Below, one piece after another: positions 54,423-62,660 of a DNA stretch of 64,000 nucleotides. The stretch comes from Deltaproteobacteria bacterium. GTDB taxonomy: Bacteria > Myxococcota_A > Polyangia > Haliangiales > Haliangiaceae. Position 1 is the stretch's first letter. Every line of letters starts with the position of its first letter. The position numbers were made by a program, and so were the translations under genes. The stretch lies in the NCBI GenBank assembly GCA_020630875.1, contig JAHDIH010000002.1:495332-559331 (forward strand), in the 5' to 3' direction. Under the pieces are notes generated by a model. That model made no database searches. It was given only the letters and a program-made list of their open reading frames with translations, and was not told the origin of the DNA.

Positions 54423-56699
54423 CTATTTCATTCTCAGGGTCTTGGCGAAACAAACGGGAATTGGTTGGCCGTTTTCTTTGTAGGGAGAGAATTTCCATCT
54501 TCTAATTCCCTTGACTAGTTCTGCTTTGATCCAAGGGGGAATACTTGTTCTGATCTGGGCTGACGAAACGTAACCGGTTTTGCTGGTGCAAATTTTTGCT
54601 GAAACCAACTTTCCTTGCATTCCATGGTTTCTAATGGTTGGAACGGTGCCGCTTATTTTCCGAACAGAAGTAGGAAGCACAATTTTTGTGGAAACGCGCT
54701 TTGGAGAGGGACTTGTCTTGGGTTTCAACTTAGTAGCACGTTCGGCAACCGGTATTGATGGTATCGACAAGTTGCTCTTTTCTTCGTAAAGTTTTGAGTC
54801 GGACAGAGAATGAGAGCGAACGACTACTTCTTCTTCGAGATGGGGAAGTTCCTCGGTAGGACTAACTTCTACTACGCCACGGTACTTTCCGTAGCGGGAC
54901 TTTCTTCTTTTTGCTTTGGCCCTAGTTTGTGTAAGCGGTACTTGGAACGAGTGGCTTTTGCCTGGAGCTGCTACGAAAGCTTCGCTCCATACGATACCTC
55001 TATTGCTGTCTTGGAGTGCCAGAACATGTTTACCTGCAGGTAGAGACAAGTGAGCGGGGGTGCGAATTCCCACTTTTTTGCCGTTTACCAGTACGTCGAA
55101 TCGAGATTCTCCCGCTTCGAGGACAACAGTACTAGTGAGTGGTGAAGATTCGTTAGACGACTTAATCGGTTGAAGAGCGACGTTTATCGATTTTGCAGTA
55201 TCGGTCACTTTGACAGACTTAGTCCATGGCGAAAATCCTTCTGCATGTATCTCGAGTGTATGTTCCCCGGGTTGCAGCTCCACTTGTGGGCTATCTTGTT
55301 TGCGGCCGTTAACTAGTATCATCGCGGAAGACGGGGAAACGTTAATTGATAATTTAGAGTACGCAGGTTGGGTAGCGTGTGATTTCTTTCCAAAAGAGTT
55401 CCACGAAAAAATCCCTGCAATGCACAACGCTGCAAAAAGAGCTGCAGCTATCGGCCATCTGCTTTTTCGTTTTTGTGGCTGCAGTTTTTCAGTGGCAGCT
55501 GGCGCAACTGCCATAGGAGGGTTGTCGGTTGCGCGAGGCCATCGACGCGGCGGGGTTTGAATCGTTTGCTGGTTCGAAAGCGAATCAAGTTGAACTTTAA
55601 GACGTTCGCTTACATCAGGAACGTCCGGAAGTATGACTGGTACGCCGTCGTTTTCTTTGAAACCGGGCGAAGTTAGATTGTGATCTTTGGGCAGTACCGG
55701 CACCCTTGATGGGATGGACGCTGACCTAGAATTAGTAGGCGTGTTTTGTCCACTGATGGGTGGGTCCTCAAAAGCAAATGCCCAACGCATCCAGTTGGCA
55801 ACCTCTGTAGTGCTAGCTGTTAATTTGTAGCGCTTGCGTAACTTTTTTAAGTCATCCAGCAGTTCAGAGGCACTTTCGTAGCGGGAACCACGCTCTTTCT
55901 CTAAGATTTTTAGAACGATGTCATCGAGTTGATGGGGAACTTTGGAGTTGATTGCAGACGGAGGCAGCACCTCGGCTCTTTGCACTCTCATTAGAGTTTC
56001 GTAGTCGTTTTTGGCTGCAAACAGCGGGGTCGCGGTAAGAAGTTCGTGGGCGATTACGCCCAGCGAGAACAAATCGGATCGGGCATCGAACACCTTTCCT
56101 TGGCAGGCTTCGGGAGCCATATAGGCGAGCTTTCCTTTGATCCGTCCCGTCGTTGTGCGAAGGGCTTCGGTCTGGGCTCTCGCGATCCCGAAGTCGATGA
56201 GTTTTACGACGCCCTCTTTGGTAACGATAAGGTTGGAAGGGGAAATGTCTCGGTGGACAATTCCCAGGGGTGTGCCGTCTTCGTCGCAGCGGGTGTGGGC
56301 GTATTCAAGCGCTTTGCAAACTTGAGTAAGAATCCCAAGGGTGACGTTAACTGGTGGTGGTCCTACGACCCGCTTAGCTTGGCGGAGAATCTTACGAACA
56401 TCTCTTCCTTCGATCAGTTCCATTGAGATGAAGTAGTTACTTTTGACTCTACCGAACTCGTGAATGGCTACAATGTTTTTGTGCTTTAACAGAGACGCAA
56501 GTTTTGCCTCTCTTGCAAATGATTTAACAAAGCTTTCATCGTCGGCGAGATGTGGGAGAAGTCGTTTGAGTGCGACTTCTCGCAGTTCTGATCCGCTTTC
56601 ACTAAATTCGGAAGCTCTGTGGACCGACGCCATTCCGCCAATACCAATCCGTTCTTTGATCTGATAGGGGCCGAATTCTATGGGAGGGGTGTACGACAT
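54423..56699 (-). CDS. Ser/Thr protein kinase with PEGA repeats and TonB-like C-terminal domain
   Basis: A 758-residue protein. The kinase domain (10-290) has GIGGMASVHRA, Lys45 in VALKRL, HRDISPSN (149-156), DFGIARA (169-175) and APEACQG. A Pro-rich linker and a transmembrane helix (AALFAALCIAGIFSW, about 418-435) follow. Outside lie one clear PEGA repeat (KLSINVSPSSAMILVNGRK) and a second similar unit (VLEAGESRFDVLVNGKKVG). The C-terminal 90 residues resemble the TonB C-terminal domain (VSSAQIRTSIPPWIKAELVKGIRRWKFSPYKENGQPIP). Kinase, PEGA and TonB-like parts in one chain is unusual. TAGTTC ends 6 nt before ATG. Confidence 0.9.
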   Translation of the reverse strand: MSYTPPIEFGPYQIKERIGIGGMASVHRASEFSESGSELREVALKRLLPHLADDESFVKSFAREAKLASLLKHKNIVAIHEFGRVKSNYFISMELIEGRDVRKILRQAKRVVGPPPVNVTLGILTQVCKALEYAHTRCDEDGTPLGIVHRDISPSNLIVTKEGVVKLIDFGIARAQTEALRTTTGRIKGKLAYMAPEACQGKVFDARSDLFSLGVIAHELLTATPLFAAKNDYETLMRVQRAEVLPPSAINSKVPHQLDDIVLKILEKERGSRYESASELLDDLKKLRKRYKLTASTTEVANWMRWAFAFEDPPISGQNTPTNSRSASIPSRVPVLPKDHNLTSPGFKENDGVPVILPDVPDVSERLKVQLDSLSNQQTIQTPPRRWPRATDNPPMAVAPAATEKLQPQKRKSRWPIAAALFAALCIAGIFSWNSFGKKSHATQPAYSKLSINVSPSSAMILVNGRKQDSPQVELQPGEHTLEIHAEGFSPWTKSVKVTDTAKSINVALQPIKSSNESSPLTSTVVLEAGESRFDVLVNGKKVGIRTPAHLSLPAGKHVLALQDSNRGIVWSEAFVAAPGKSHSFQVPLTQTRAKAKRRKSRYGKYRGVVEVSPTEELPHLEEEVVVRSHSLSDSKLYEEKSNLSIPSIPVAERATKLKPKTSPSPKRVSTKIVLPTSVRKISGTVPTIRNHGMQGKLVSAKICTSKTGYVSSAQIRTSIPPWIKAELVKGIRRWKFSPYKENGQPIPVCFAKTLRMK

Positions 56700-56753
56700 G
56701 TCGGGGAACTAAAAGCGCCTTGAAAAGGTACTACGACCTCTTGCTGGTCGCCA

Positions 56754-56794
56754 GCAAAAAAGTCATGTCGGAGATGGTGGTTTTTTATCCGACA
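56754..56794 (-). terminator. probable terminator after the BolA gene
   Basis: On the minus strand TGTCGGA and TCCGACA (56788-56794 / 56766-56772) form a 7-bp stem around a 15-nt loop, followed after 4 nt by TTTTTT. It is placed correctly for the gene ending at 56802. A second hairpin (TTGCTGG-TCG-CCAGCAA, 56741-56757) lies just beyond. Confidence 0.55.
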
Positions 56795-56801
56795 CCAAGT
56801 G

Positions 56802-57029
56802 TCATTTTATGGACGTTTTGATGCTAAGTGCGTGAATACCGGCACCAACGTGGCCTTCAAGCGCTGCGTACACCATTCTGTGTTGCTGCAAGAGTGACTT
56901 TCCAGCAAAAGAATTGGAGACCACCGTGACCTCCCAGTGATTTGCCGTACCCGTTAAGTCAACCAACGTTGCGGAACTGTTGGGAATCGCCGACTCGATC
57001 GCCGCAATAATTTCGTTTGGGCCTATCAT
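56802..57029 (-). CDS. BolA family protein
   Basis: A 75-residue protein spanning the BolA fold: 'AIESAIPNSSATLVDLTGTANHWEVTVVSNSFAGKSLLQQHRMVYAALEGHVGAGIHALSIKT'. The HRMVYAAL stretch with conserved His corresponds to the helix-turn-helix-like face that with monothiol glutaredoxins binds [2Fe-2S]. Length matches YrbA/IbaG-type members. Its ATG overlaps the stop of the P5C dehydrogenase gene by 4 bp, an unexpected operon partner. Confidence 0.88.
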   Translation of the reverse strand: MIGPNEIIAAIESAIPNSSATLVDLTGTANHWEVTVVSNSFAGKSLLQQHRMVYAALEGHVGAGIHALSIKTSIK

Positions 57030-58648
57030 CCGAGAAAAGGGTAGCTGTAATTGGTCGGTGAGACAAACGTTTCCTTAATCGTTCGCGGAGAAGCCCAGCG
57101 CATTAAATTCCCAGGCGCTCCGGCCTTGTCGTTGGTCCCTGACGCTCTAGATCCACCAAAGGGTTGCTGCCCAACCACAGCACCTGTAGGTTTATCGTTG
57201 ATGTAAAAGTTTCCAGCGGAGAATCGAAGTGCCGTCGACATTTCTTCAATTACGAGTCTGTCACGGGCAAAGATTGCTCCCGTTAATGCATAAGGAGAAG
57301 TAGCATCTACCACTTCAAGCATGTGACTCCATTCGTGGTCGGGGTAGACGTAAGTAGACAGCAATGGTCCGAAATATTCGGTTGCCATTAGTTCATCGTT
57401 GGGGTTTAGGCATTGAACAATTGTTGGCTTTACAAACCATCCCTTGGACTTGTCTACTTTTCCGCCGACCAAAATATCACGGTTGGCGCTGTCAGCTCCC
57501 AATGAAATTGCTTTTTGAAGTCGATCGGCCGATGACTCGTTGATTACCGCTCCTAAGTAATTGCTGAAGTCACCAACATCACCAATTGTCAGCGAGCTAG
57601 TGGTGTCTAAGAGTTGAGACGAAATACGTGACCAAACGGATTGAGGAATGTAGCACCTAGATGCCGCGGAACATTTTTGTCCCTGATATTCGAAAGCCCC
57701 GCGAACCAGCGCCGTCACAAGTGCTTGTTCGTTGCAGTCAGGGTGTGCGAAGACGAAGTCTTTTCCGCCGGTCTCTCCGACGATTCGCGGATAGCTGACG
57801 TAGTTGTCAATGTTGTTTCCAATCTCTTTCCAAAGACTGCGGAACACATGTGTCGAACCTGTGAAGTGTAGTCCAGCAAAGTCTCTATCGGCCAACGCCT
57901 CTTGGGCCACAAGCCTTCCGCTTCCTGGCAGAAAGTTGATGACCCCGGGTGGTAATCCTGCTTCCTCGAGAATTAGGTAGGTATAATACGCTGCTAGTGT
58001 TTGTGGTTCCGATGGTTTCCAAAGTACGGTGTTGCCCATCAAGGCGGGCGCTGCGGGAAGGTTTCCTGCAATTGCGGTAAAGTTAAACGGAGTGATTGCT
58101 AAGACAAATCCATCGAGAGGACGGAGATCTGTAGCATTCCAGGCTCCCGCAGTGCTCGCTGGTTGTTGCTTGTAGAGGTCTGCAGCAAATTTGGCATTAA
58201 AACGAAAGAAGTCGATTAACTCACAGGCGCTATCGATTTCCGCTTGGTGACAAGTTTTAGATTGTCCCGCCATGGTGGCTGCGTTTAATTTCATGCGCCA
58301 TGGGCCTGCCAGAAGCTCTGCTGCTTTGAGGAATACGCCGGCGCGAGCATCCCATGGCATCGAGCACCATTCTCGTTTAGCGGCACAAGCTGCGATGATG
58401 GCTTGTTTTACCTCCGCTTTTCCCGCCTTGTGAAACTTAGCAATTTCATGCTGATGGTCATGAGGCATTGTGACAGAGCCGATGTCATCGGTCTTAAAAC
58501 GCTGCCCACCGATGATAATCGGAATTTCAACGCATTCACTCGTAACGTCCTTGTACGCAGATTGAAGTTTTTCTCTCTCTGCACTTCCCGGTGCGTATCC
58601 AAGAATAGGTTCGTTGGAAGGTTTGTTGACTTGTTTGATTGCCGACAC
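57026..58648 (-). CDS. 1-pyrroline-5-carboxylate (glutamate semialdehyde) dehydrogenase
   Basis: A 540-residue aldehyde dehydrogenase of the single-function P5CDH type (TIGR01236-like, mitochondrial-like length). The catalytic Cys lies in FEYQGQKCSAASR and the general base Glu in RIVGETGGKDF. NAD-binding segments are AITPFNFTAIAGNLPAAPALMGNTVLWKPS and LHFTGST. It oxidises P5C to glutamate in proline breakdown. GTG 58648 is preferred because TAACGT ends 5 nt upstream and the sequence then begins near the family's VNKPSNEPILGYAPGS. No proline dehydrogenase is visible. Confidence 0.93.
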   Translation of the reverse strand: MSAIKQVNKPSNEPILGYAPGSAEREKLQSAYKDVTSECVEIPIIIGGQRFKTDDIGSVTMPHDHQHEIAKFHKAGKAEVKQAIIAACAAKREWCSMPWDARAGVFLKAAELLAGPWRMKLNAATMAGQSKTCHQAEIDSACELIDFFRFNAKFAADLYKQQPASTAGAWNATDLRPLDGFVLAITPFNFTAIAGNLPAAPALMGNTVLWKPSEPQTLAAYYTYLILEEAGLPPGVINFLPGSGRLVAQEALADRDFAGLHFTGSTHVFRSLWKEIGNNIDNYVSYPRIVGETGGKDFVFAHPDCNEQALVTALVRGAFEYQGQKCSAASRCYIPQSVWSRISSQLLDTTSSLTIGDVGDFSNYLGAVINESSADRLQKAISLGADSANRDILVGGKVDKSKGWFVKPTIVQCLNPNDELMATEYFGPLLSTYVYPDHEWSHMLEVVDATSPYALTGAIFARDRLVIEEMSTALRFSAGNFYINDKPTGAVVGQQPFGGSRASGTNDKAGAPGNLMRWASPRTIKETFVSPTNYSYPFLG

Positions 58649-58744
58649 GCGGTACGTTACCAAAAGCCAAGGTGGTTGCAATCGCACCTGTCAGACAACT
58701 TTCCAGTAAAATTGGTCGACCGACTGGTTATGGCAGAGGGCAAG

Positions 58745-61102
58745 CTAGATAAGTCCGACACGGAGAAATAGTTGCCATCCTTGATTGTCCGCAAAGTACC
58801 TAAGCAAACTGGTGTAATCGCGATACTTGGTATTGGTGAGGTTGCTTCCCGAAATGGACATAAGCAACGTTCGTTTCGACAGCTGACGGGTCGCGGAGAC
58901 TGATGAATCTAAGGTTACGTAGCCCTGTGGAGGGGGCAGCAAATCGATTTGATTGTTTGTTCTGGTTTGACTGAGTACTCCATTGATGCCGACGTTTAAA
59001 CGGAGGGTGTCGATCACGCTGTCGAAGTGGAAGGTTTTGTCAATGGTGACCCGGCCGCGGGGCGGAGGAACAAAGGGAAGGAAACCAATGGTGGAAGTCC
59101 CCCGCACCACAGAACCAGATAATGTCAGATCGAGTTGATTTGGCAGCCTCCATTGCCCGTTAAATTCTCCACCAATGAGCGTGGCGTCGGTCGATCGTGT
59201 GGCGAACCTTGGAAAGGTACCTCGGATGAGCACGTCAAAAACAGGATCTCCGTTAGGCTTGAGTACAGGGTATAGTCCGACATAGTCATCTACACGATTG
59301 GCAAACGCCGACGCTTCGAGAGTAATGTGCCGGTTTCTAAATGTAGCCCCCAACGTAAACGACGCGCTTTTTTCTGATTTTAGAAATGGCTCTCCTAAGG
59401 CGAGGACGGGAAACGAAGGGGAGGTACCATTAAGGTAGAGCTCATCAACATCTGGAGCCCTTTGGGTGTAGGCAAGGTTTCCCTTCAATGTGACGGACTC
59501 GTTCACCTGCCAGCGTCCTCCAAGGTGAGATGATAAAAGTTGGAACTTCCTGCTGCAGGTGGTTTGCTCGGCGGGAGAGCCATTTTGCATCGGTAGTGGT
59601 TTGCTGCAATCATCGGTTTCAAACTGCTCGTCGCGGACCATTCTGTCAAAATCACGGTCCTCAATCATAGCGTCACGCGAAGTGGTAGTGACCCTGACCC
59701 CGGCTTCTAGCGCACCGTGGTGACCGACCAGTCGTTCTGAGAGGTACAGTGAGGTGGAAAGTGCGTTGTAATCAGGAACTAGGGTTAAGCCGTTGTAGCG
59801 CTGCCGCTGCACCATGAAGTCGAGCCCGAAGAGCCCCGTGACATGCAGATGATTGCTGATATGAATAGGATCGTGTTGTACCTGAGTGATCCAATCGTGG
59901 GTGTCCAATTGAAAATCAAACTGCGGAATCGTAATTTTTCGTACGGTGTCGAATTCTCGCCGATGATTGAATTGAAACGCATAGATTGAACGTAGGGTTG
60001 CGGCACCCATTTTAGACTCGTATTTGGTAGATAGTTTGTCATGGGAAGCGTTTTGGTGTGGGCGTTTGATTTCAAAGGAAAGGCTCCGTCCTTGTGGGTT
60101 TGCGGGGGTGGTTTCCGCAGTAATCGGAGAGTCAAGTCGCAGGCAGTTGCACACTCCAAGTTTCGCCCGGTAGTGTGAGTAACTTAATCGTATCTCGCTC
60201 TTTTGAAATCGGTAGGCGAGTATACCTCCTACCCCTAAGTTGTTGCTTGCGGTATTGGTCAGTCGGTAATCTGGCGTATGGTTGTCGCCCAATACTCCTC
60301 CACTAGCCCAAAGTGCCCATCCTATGGGGACCTTAGACTCTCGCTTAGCAATTTGAACTGCAAGGTTGCCTCCACCGTTACTTGAAAGCGAAGAATAGAA
60401 TGCCATCTTTGTGGCGGGTTCTACTGGAATGAGCAATGAAGAAAGTGAAATGGCTCCCATAGCACCAGCGCCAAACTCGACTCCTGCGTTACTACGAACC
60501 ACAGCAATGTTATTGCTCTGAGAAGGGTCAATCTCTGGCGCATGATCAAGTCCCCAGTTTTGATTTCTATGAGGGACACCATCAACGAACATCGGAAGTC
60601 TTCGACCGTAGGCACCTCGTACCATCGGTTTGCCGAATCCCGTACCAGCGCTGAGTTTTGTTACTCCAGGAGCTGTTTCTAGGATGTCTGCTAAGGGTTT
60701 TCCGCGGTGAAGCCGAAGGGCTTCTTCGCCGAGAATAAATTCCGAGGTCATTCGTTCCGGGGTGATAGCTTCTCCGACGATTTCGAAAATATCTCCCTCA
60801 ATGTGATCGAGTTCTATCTCTAAGGTGCGAGAAAGGTTTTCCACTTTGTGATGTTGCGCTTGGTATCCATCTGCCGTGACATGAATGATGGAGTCTTCGC
60901 ATACCTGTTTTAGTAGCAAATGGCCGCTGTCGTCGGTTTCCCCAAACTCATTGTTGTTTACGACAATAAATGCTCCCGGCATTGGCTGATGAGTCATTTT
61001 ATCAACAACGTGGACATCTATTGTGATCGAACATTCCGCGTAACTTGCTCTCGCGGCAAATAGAAGAATGACCAGCAGCAGACGCACACCGCCGGGTATC
61101 AT
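58745..61102 (-). CDS. TonB-dependent outer-membrane receptor, ZnuD-like
   Basis: A 785-residue receptor with signal peptide (VRLLLVILLFAARASYA). Residues 24-95 form a carboxypeptidase-regulatory-like domain. A plug domain follows (LRLHRGKPLADILETAPGVTKLSAGTGFGKPMVRGAYGRRLPMFVDGVPHRNQNWGLDHAPEIDPS), then a 22-strand barrel. The 'YAFQFNHRREFDTVRK' segment and the Cys pair CNCLRLDS resemble zinc-uptake receptors of the ZnuD group, so zinc is the most likely cargo. No SD or leaderless hexamer is evident; TAAAAT lies 18 nt before ATG. Single gene with no adjacent TonB or ABC importer. Confidence 0.88.
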   Translation of the reverse strand: MIPGGVRLLLVILLFAARASYAECSITIDVHVVDKMTHQPMPGAFIVVNNNEFGETDDSGHLLLKQVCEDSIIHVTADGYQAQHHKVENLSRTLEIELDHIEGDIFEIVGEAITPERMTSEFILGEEALRLHRGKPLADILETAPGVTKLSAGTGFGKPMVRGAYGRRLPMFVDGVPHRNQNWGLDHAPEIDPSQSNNIAVVRSNAGVEFGAGAMGAISLSSLLIPVEPATKMAFYSSLSSNGGGNLAVQIAKRESKVPIGWALWASGGVLGDNHTPDYRLTNTASNNLGVGGILAYRFQKSEIRLSYSHYRAKLGVCNCLRLDSPITAETTPANPQGRSLSFEIKRPHQNASHDKLSTKYESKMGAATLRSIYAFQFNHRREFDTVRKITIPQFDFQLDTHDWITQVQHDPIHISNHLHVTGLFGLDFMVQRQRYNGLTLVPDYNALSTSLYLSERLVGHHGALEAGVRVTTTSRDAMIEDRDFDRMVRDEQFETDDCSKPLPMQNGSPAEQTTCSRKFQLLSSHLGGRWQVNESVTLKGNLAYTQRAPDVDELYLNGTSPSFPVLALGEPFLKSEKSASFTLGATFRNRHITLEASAFANRVDDYVGLYPVLKPNGDPVFDVLIRGTFPRFATRSTDATLIGGEFNGQWRLPNQLDLTLSGSVVRGTSTIGFLPFVPPPRGRVTIDKTFHFDSVIDTLRLNVGINGVLSQTRTNNQIDLLPPPQGYVTLDSSVSATRQLSKRTLLMSISGSNLTNTKYRDYTSLLRYFADNQGWQLFLRVGLI

Positions 61103-61183
61103 CGTTGCGGGAATTTTGCAATTTTAAACTAGCGAGGAGGGATGGCTCATCCTAACAAGCCTGGTTGTGATACCATCAGGATA

Positions 61184-61570
61184 ATGGAGCTCGCCGATAT
61201 GCTGAAAGAAGATGCGGCCTCTCTGGTACGAGTCTTTGATGTACAGTTTGAACTCGACTACTCAAGGGAGAGTCTTAGGCGACTTGAGCTTTTGGTGTTG
61301 GAAGCTAAGTACTTTGTCCCTCCGCCATTTGTGAAGAACATCATTAAGCAATGCGAAGCTTACGCGTTGATTGTAGCTAGAAAATTGCTTGGGGGGGAGT
61401 TCAAGATAACCGTTGACGTTCCTTCGTTGGTTGTCATGACCAAAGAGAACACCAAGGCCGAAACCTTGGTGATAAGAGAACGAATTAAGAATGTGTTAGC
61501 TGGAGAAAGTGAAAGCTTAGAACTCGCCGAGTGGCTTGCTCCTTTTGATTCGGTAGGTCACTTTTCGTAG
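61184..61570 (+). CDS. hypothetical cytoplasmic protein
   Basis: A 128-residue, mostly helical protein without signal or membrane segment (MELADMLKEDAASLVRVFDVQFELDYSRESLRRLELLV; LAGESESLELAEWLAPFD). No family recognised. The frame stays open to ATG 61142, which has GAGGAGG only 2 nt away; ATG 61184 has TACCAT 7 nt upstream, so I prefer it with moderate confidence. Its end overlaps the stop of the convergent OmpA gene by 13 bp. Confidence 0.55.
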   Translation: MELADMLKEDAASLVRVFDVQFELDYSRESLRRLELLVLEAKYFVPPPFVKNIIKQCEAYALIVARKLLGGEFKITVDVPSLVVMTKENTKAETLVIRERIKNVLAGESESLELAEWLAPFDSVGHFS

Positions 61571-62484
61571 CCCAATACAAAGTCGATGCGACGATTCTTC
61601 CATGCGTGAGTTGAAATCGGCATTGTACCTGCAAACGATCTAACGCTTACATATTTTTTGCTGATACCGACTTCGTCGGTGAGGTGGTAAAGCACGTTGA
61701 TTGCGCGGTGCGAAGCAAGCTCCCAGCTGCTGCCAAACTGCTCGTTAGCAACTTCTTTGGTGTCGGTGTGCCCCTCAAGTACAAGGTGTTTGACGTTCTG
61801 TTTCGACTTAGCGAACTCGCCTACTGCTTGTGCGATTTTTCCGCCAGTAGGTGTGATCTCGCCTTCTTTGTTGAATAGTGCCGCGTTATTGATGGAGACA
61901 CGAAGGTTTCCGTTATCGATAGCGATTTCCACGTGTTTCTTTGCGGCATCCTCTTTGAGGATAGCGGCGAGTTCACTACGCTGACTTTCAAGAAGTTCTT
62001 TTTGAGTAGCCAGCTTCTTAGCGTCAGTTGCAGCTGCGGCGAGCATTCTGGAACTCTCGTCTTCAAGTTTTTGTACCTTTGTAGACATTGCAAGGTTTTG
62101 ATCGTTTGCGAGAATGAGTTGCGCGCTGGTGCTTTTTAGCTTTGCATCAGTTTCAGCAACAGCAGCTTTGGAGTCTCTTAATTGCAAGTACAGGTAAGTA
62201 GATGGCCCCGCGATCACCGCGATGAGAGAGAGAACCCCGACCCTTTTCGCTAAGCGCTTAATGGCACCAGACTTAGCTGGCGCTTCTGCTCTTTGTTTTC
62301 GTTTTTGCTTTGCCTTCTTTTTTTGTTTTTTGGCTTTCACTGGGGGAACTTTAGTTCCCTCCGGCATCGCGCGTTCGCGTTGCTTTCTTTCTTGTGAGAA
62401 TGCTTTCTTGATCGGGTCTTTCGTCAAACAAGACGAGTCTAAGGTTTGCAGCATGTTGAAGACGTTTCCTGTATCGTGGCGCAT
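61558..62484 (-). CDS. OmpA/MotB-like peptidoglycan-binding membrane protein
   Basis: About 308 residues. A highly basic N-terminal segment (KAKKQKKKAKQKRKQR) lies before a transmembrane helix (VGVLSLIAVIAGPSTYLYL). A coiled coil (about 100-175) follows, then an OmpA C-terminal domain: 'VKHLVLEGHTDTKEVANEQFGSSWELASHRAINVLYHL' with the Asp/Arg pair that binds diaminopimelate, and 'NRRIDFVLGYEK' at the end. It should anchor to peptidoglycan from the inner membrane, like MotB or Pal-type stators. The start is uncertain; ATG 62484 or 62454 are likelier than TTG 62574. Confidence 0.85.
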   Translation of the reverse strand: MRHDTGNVFNMLQTLDSSCLTKDPIKKAFSQERKQRERAMPEGTKVPPVKAKKQKKKAKQKRKQRAEAPAKSGAIKRLAKRVGVLSLIAVIAGPSTYLYLQLRDSKAAVAETDAKLKSTSAQLILANDQNLAMSTKVQKLEDESSRMLAAAATDAKKLATQKELLESQRSELAAILKEDAAKKHVEIAIDNGNLRVSINNAALFNKEGEITPTGGKIAQAVGEFAKSKQNVKHLVLEGHTDTKEVANEQFGSSWELASHRAINVLYHLTDEVGISKKYVSVRSFAGTMPISTHAWKNRRIDFVLGYEK

Positions 62485-62660
62485 TGTGGTCTTATGTACT
62501 GCAAGAGCCCTGCCAACGTAAGCTATTGAAAGTACACTTACTCGTCGAAGCGCAGTGGGGACTTTTCTCTCCAATCATGGGGCCTGTTGTCTTGCTGCAT
62601 TGAGTCAACGCTGTTAATTTCGGTCGCGCGCAAATGGCGCATTTCCCAGGAGGACGAGAC

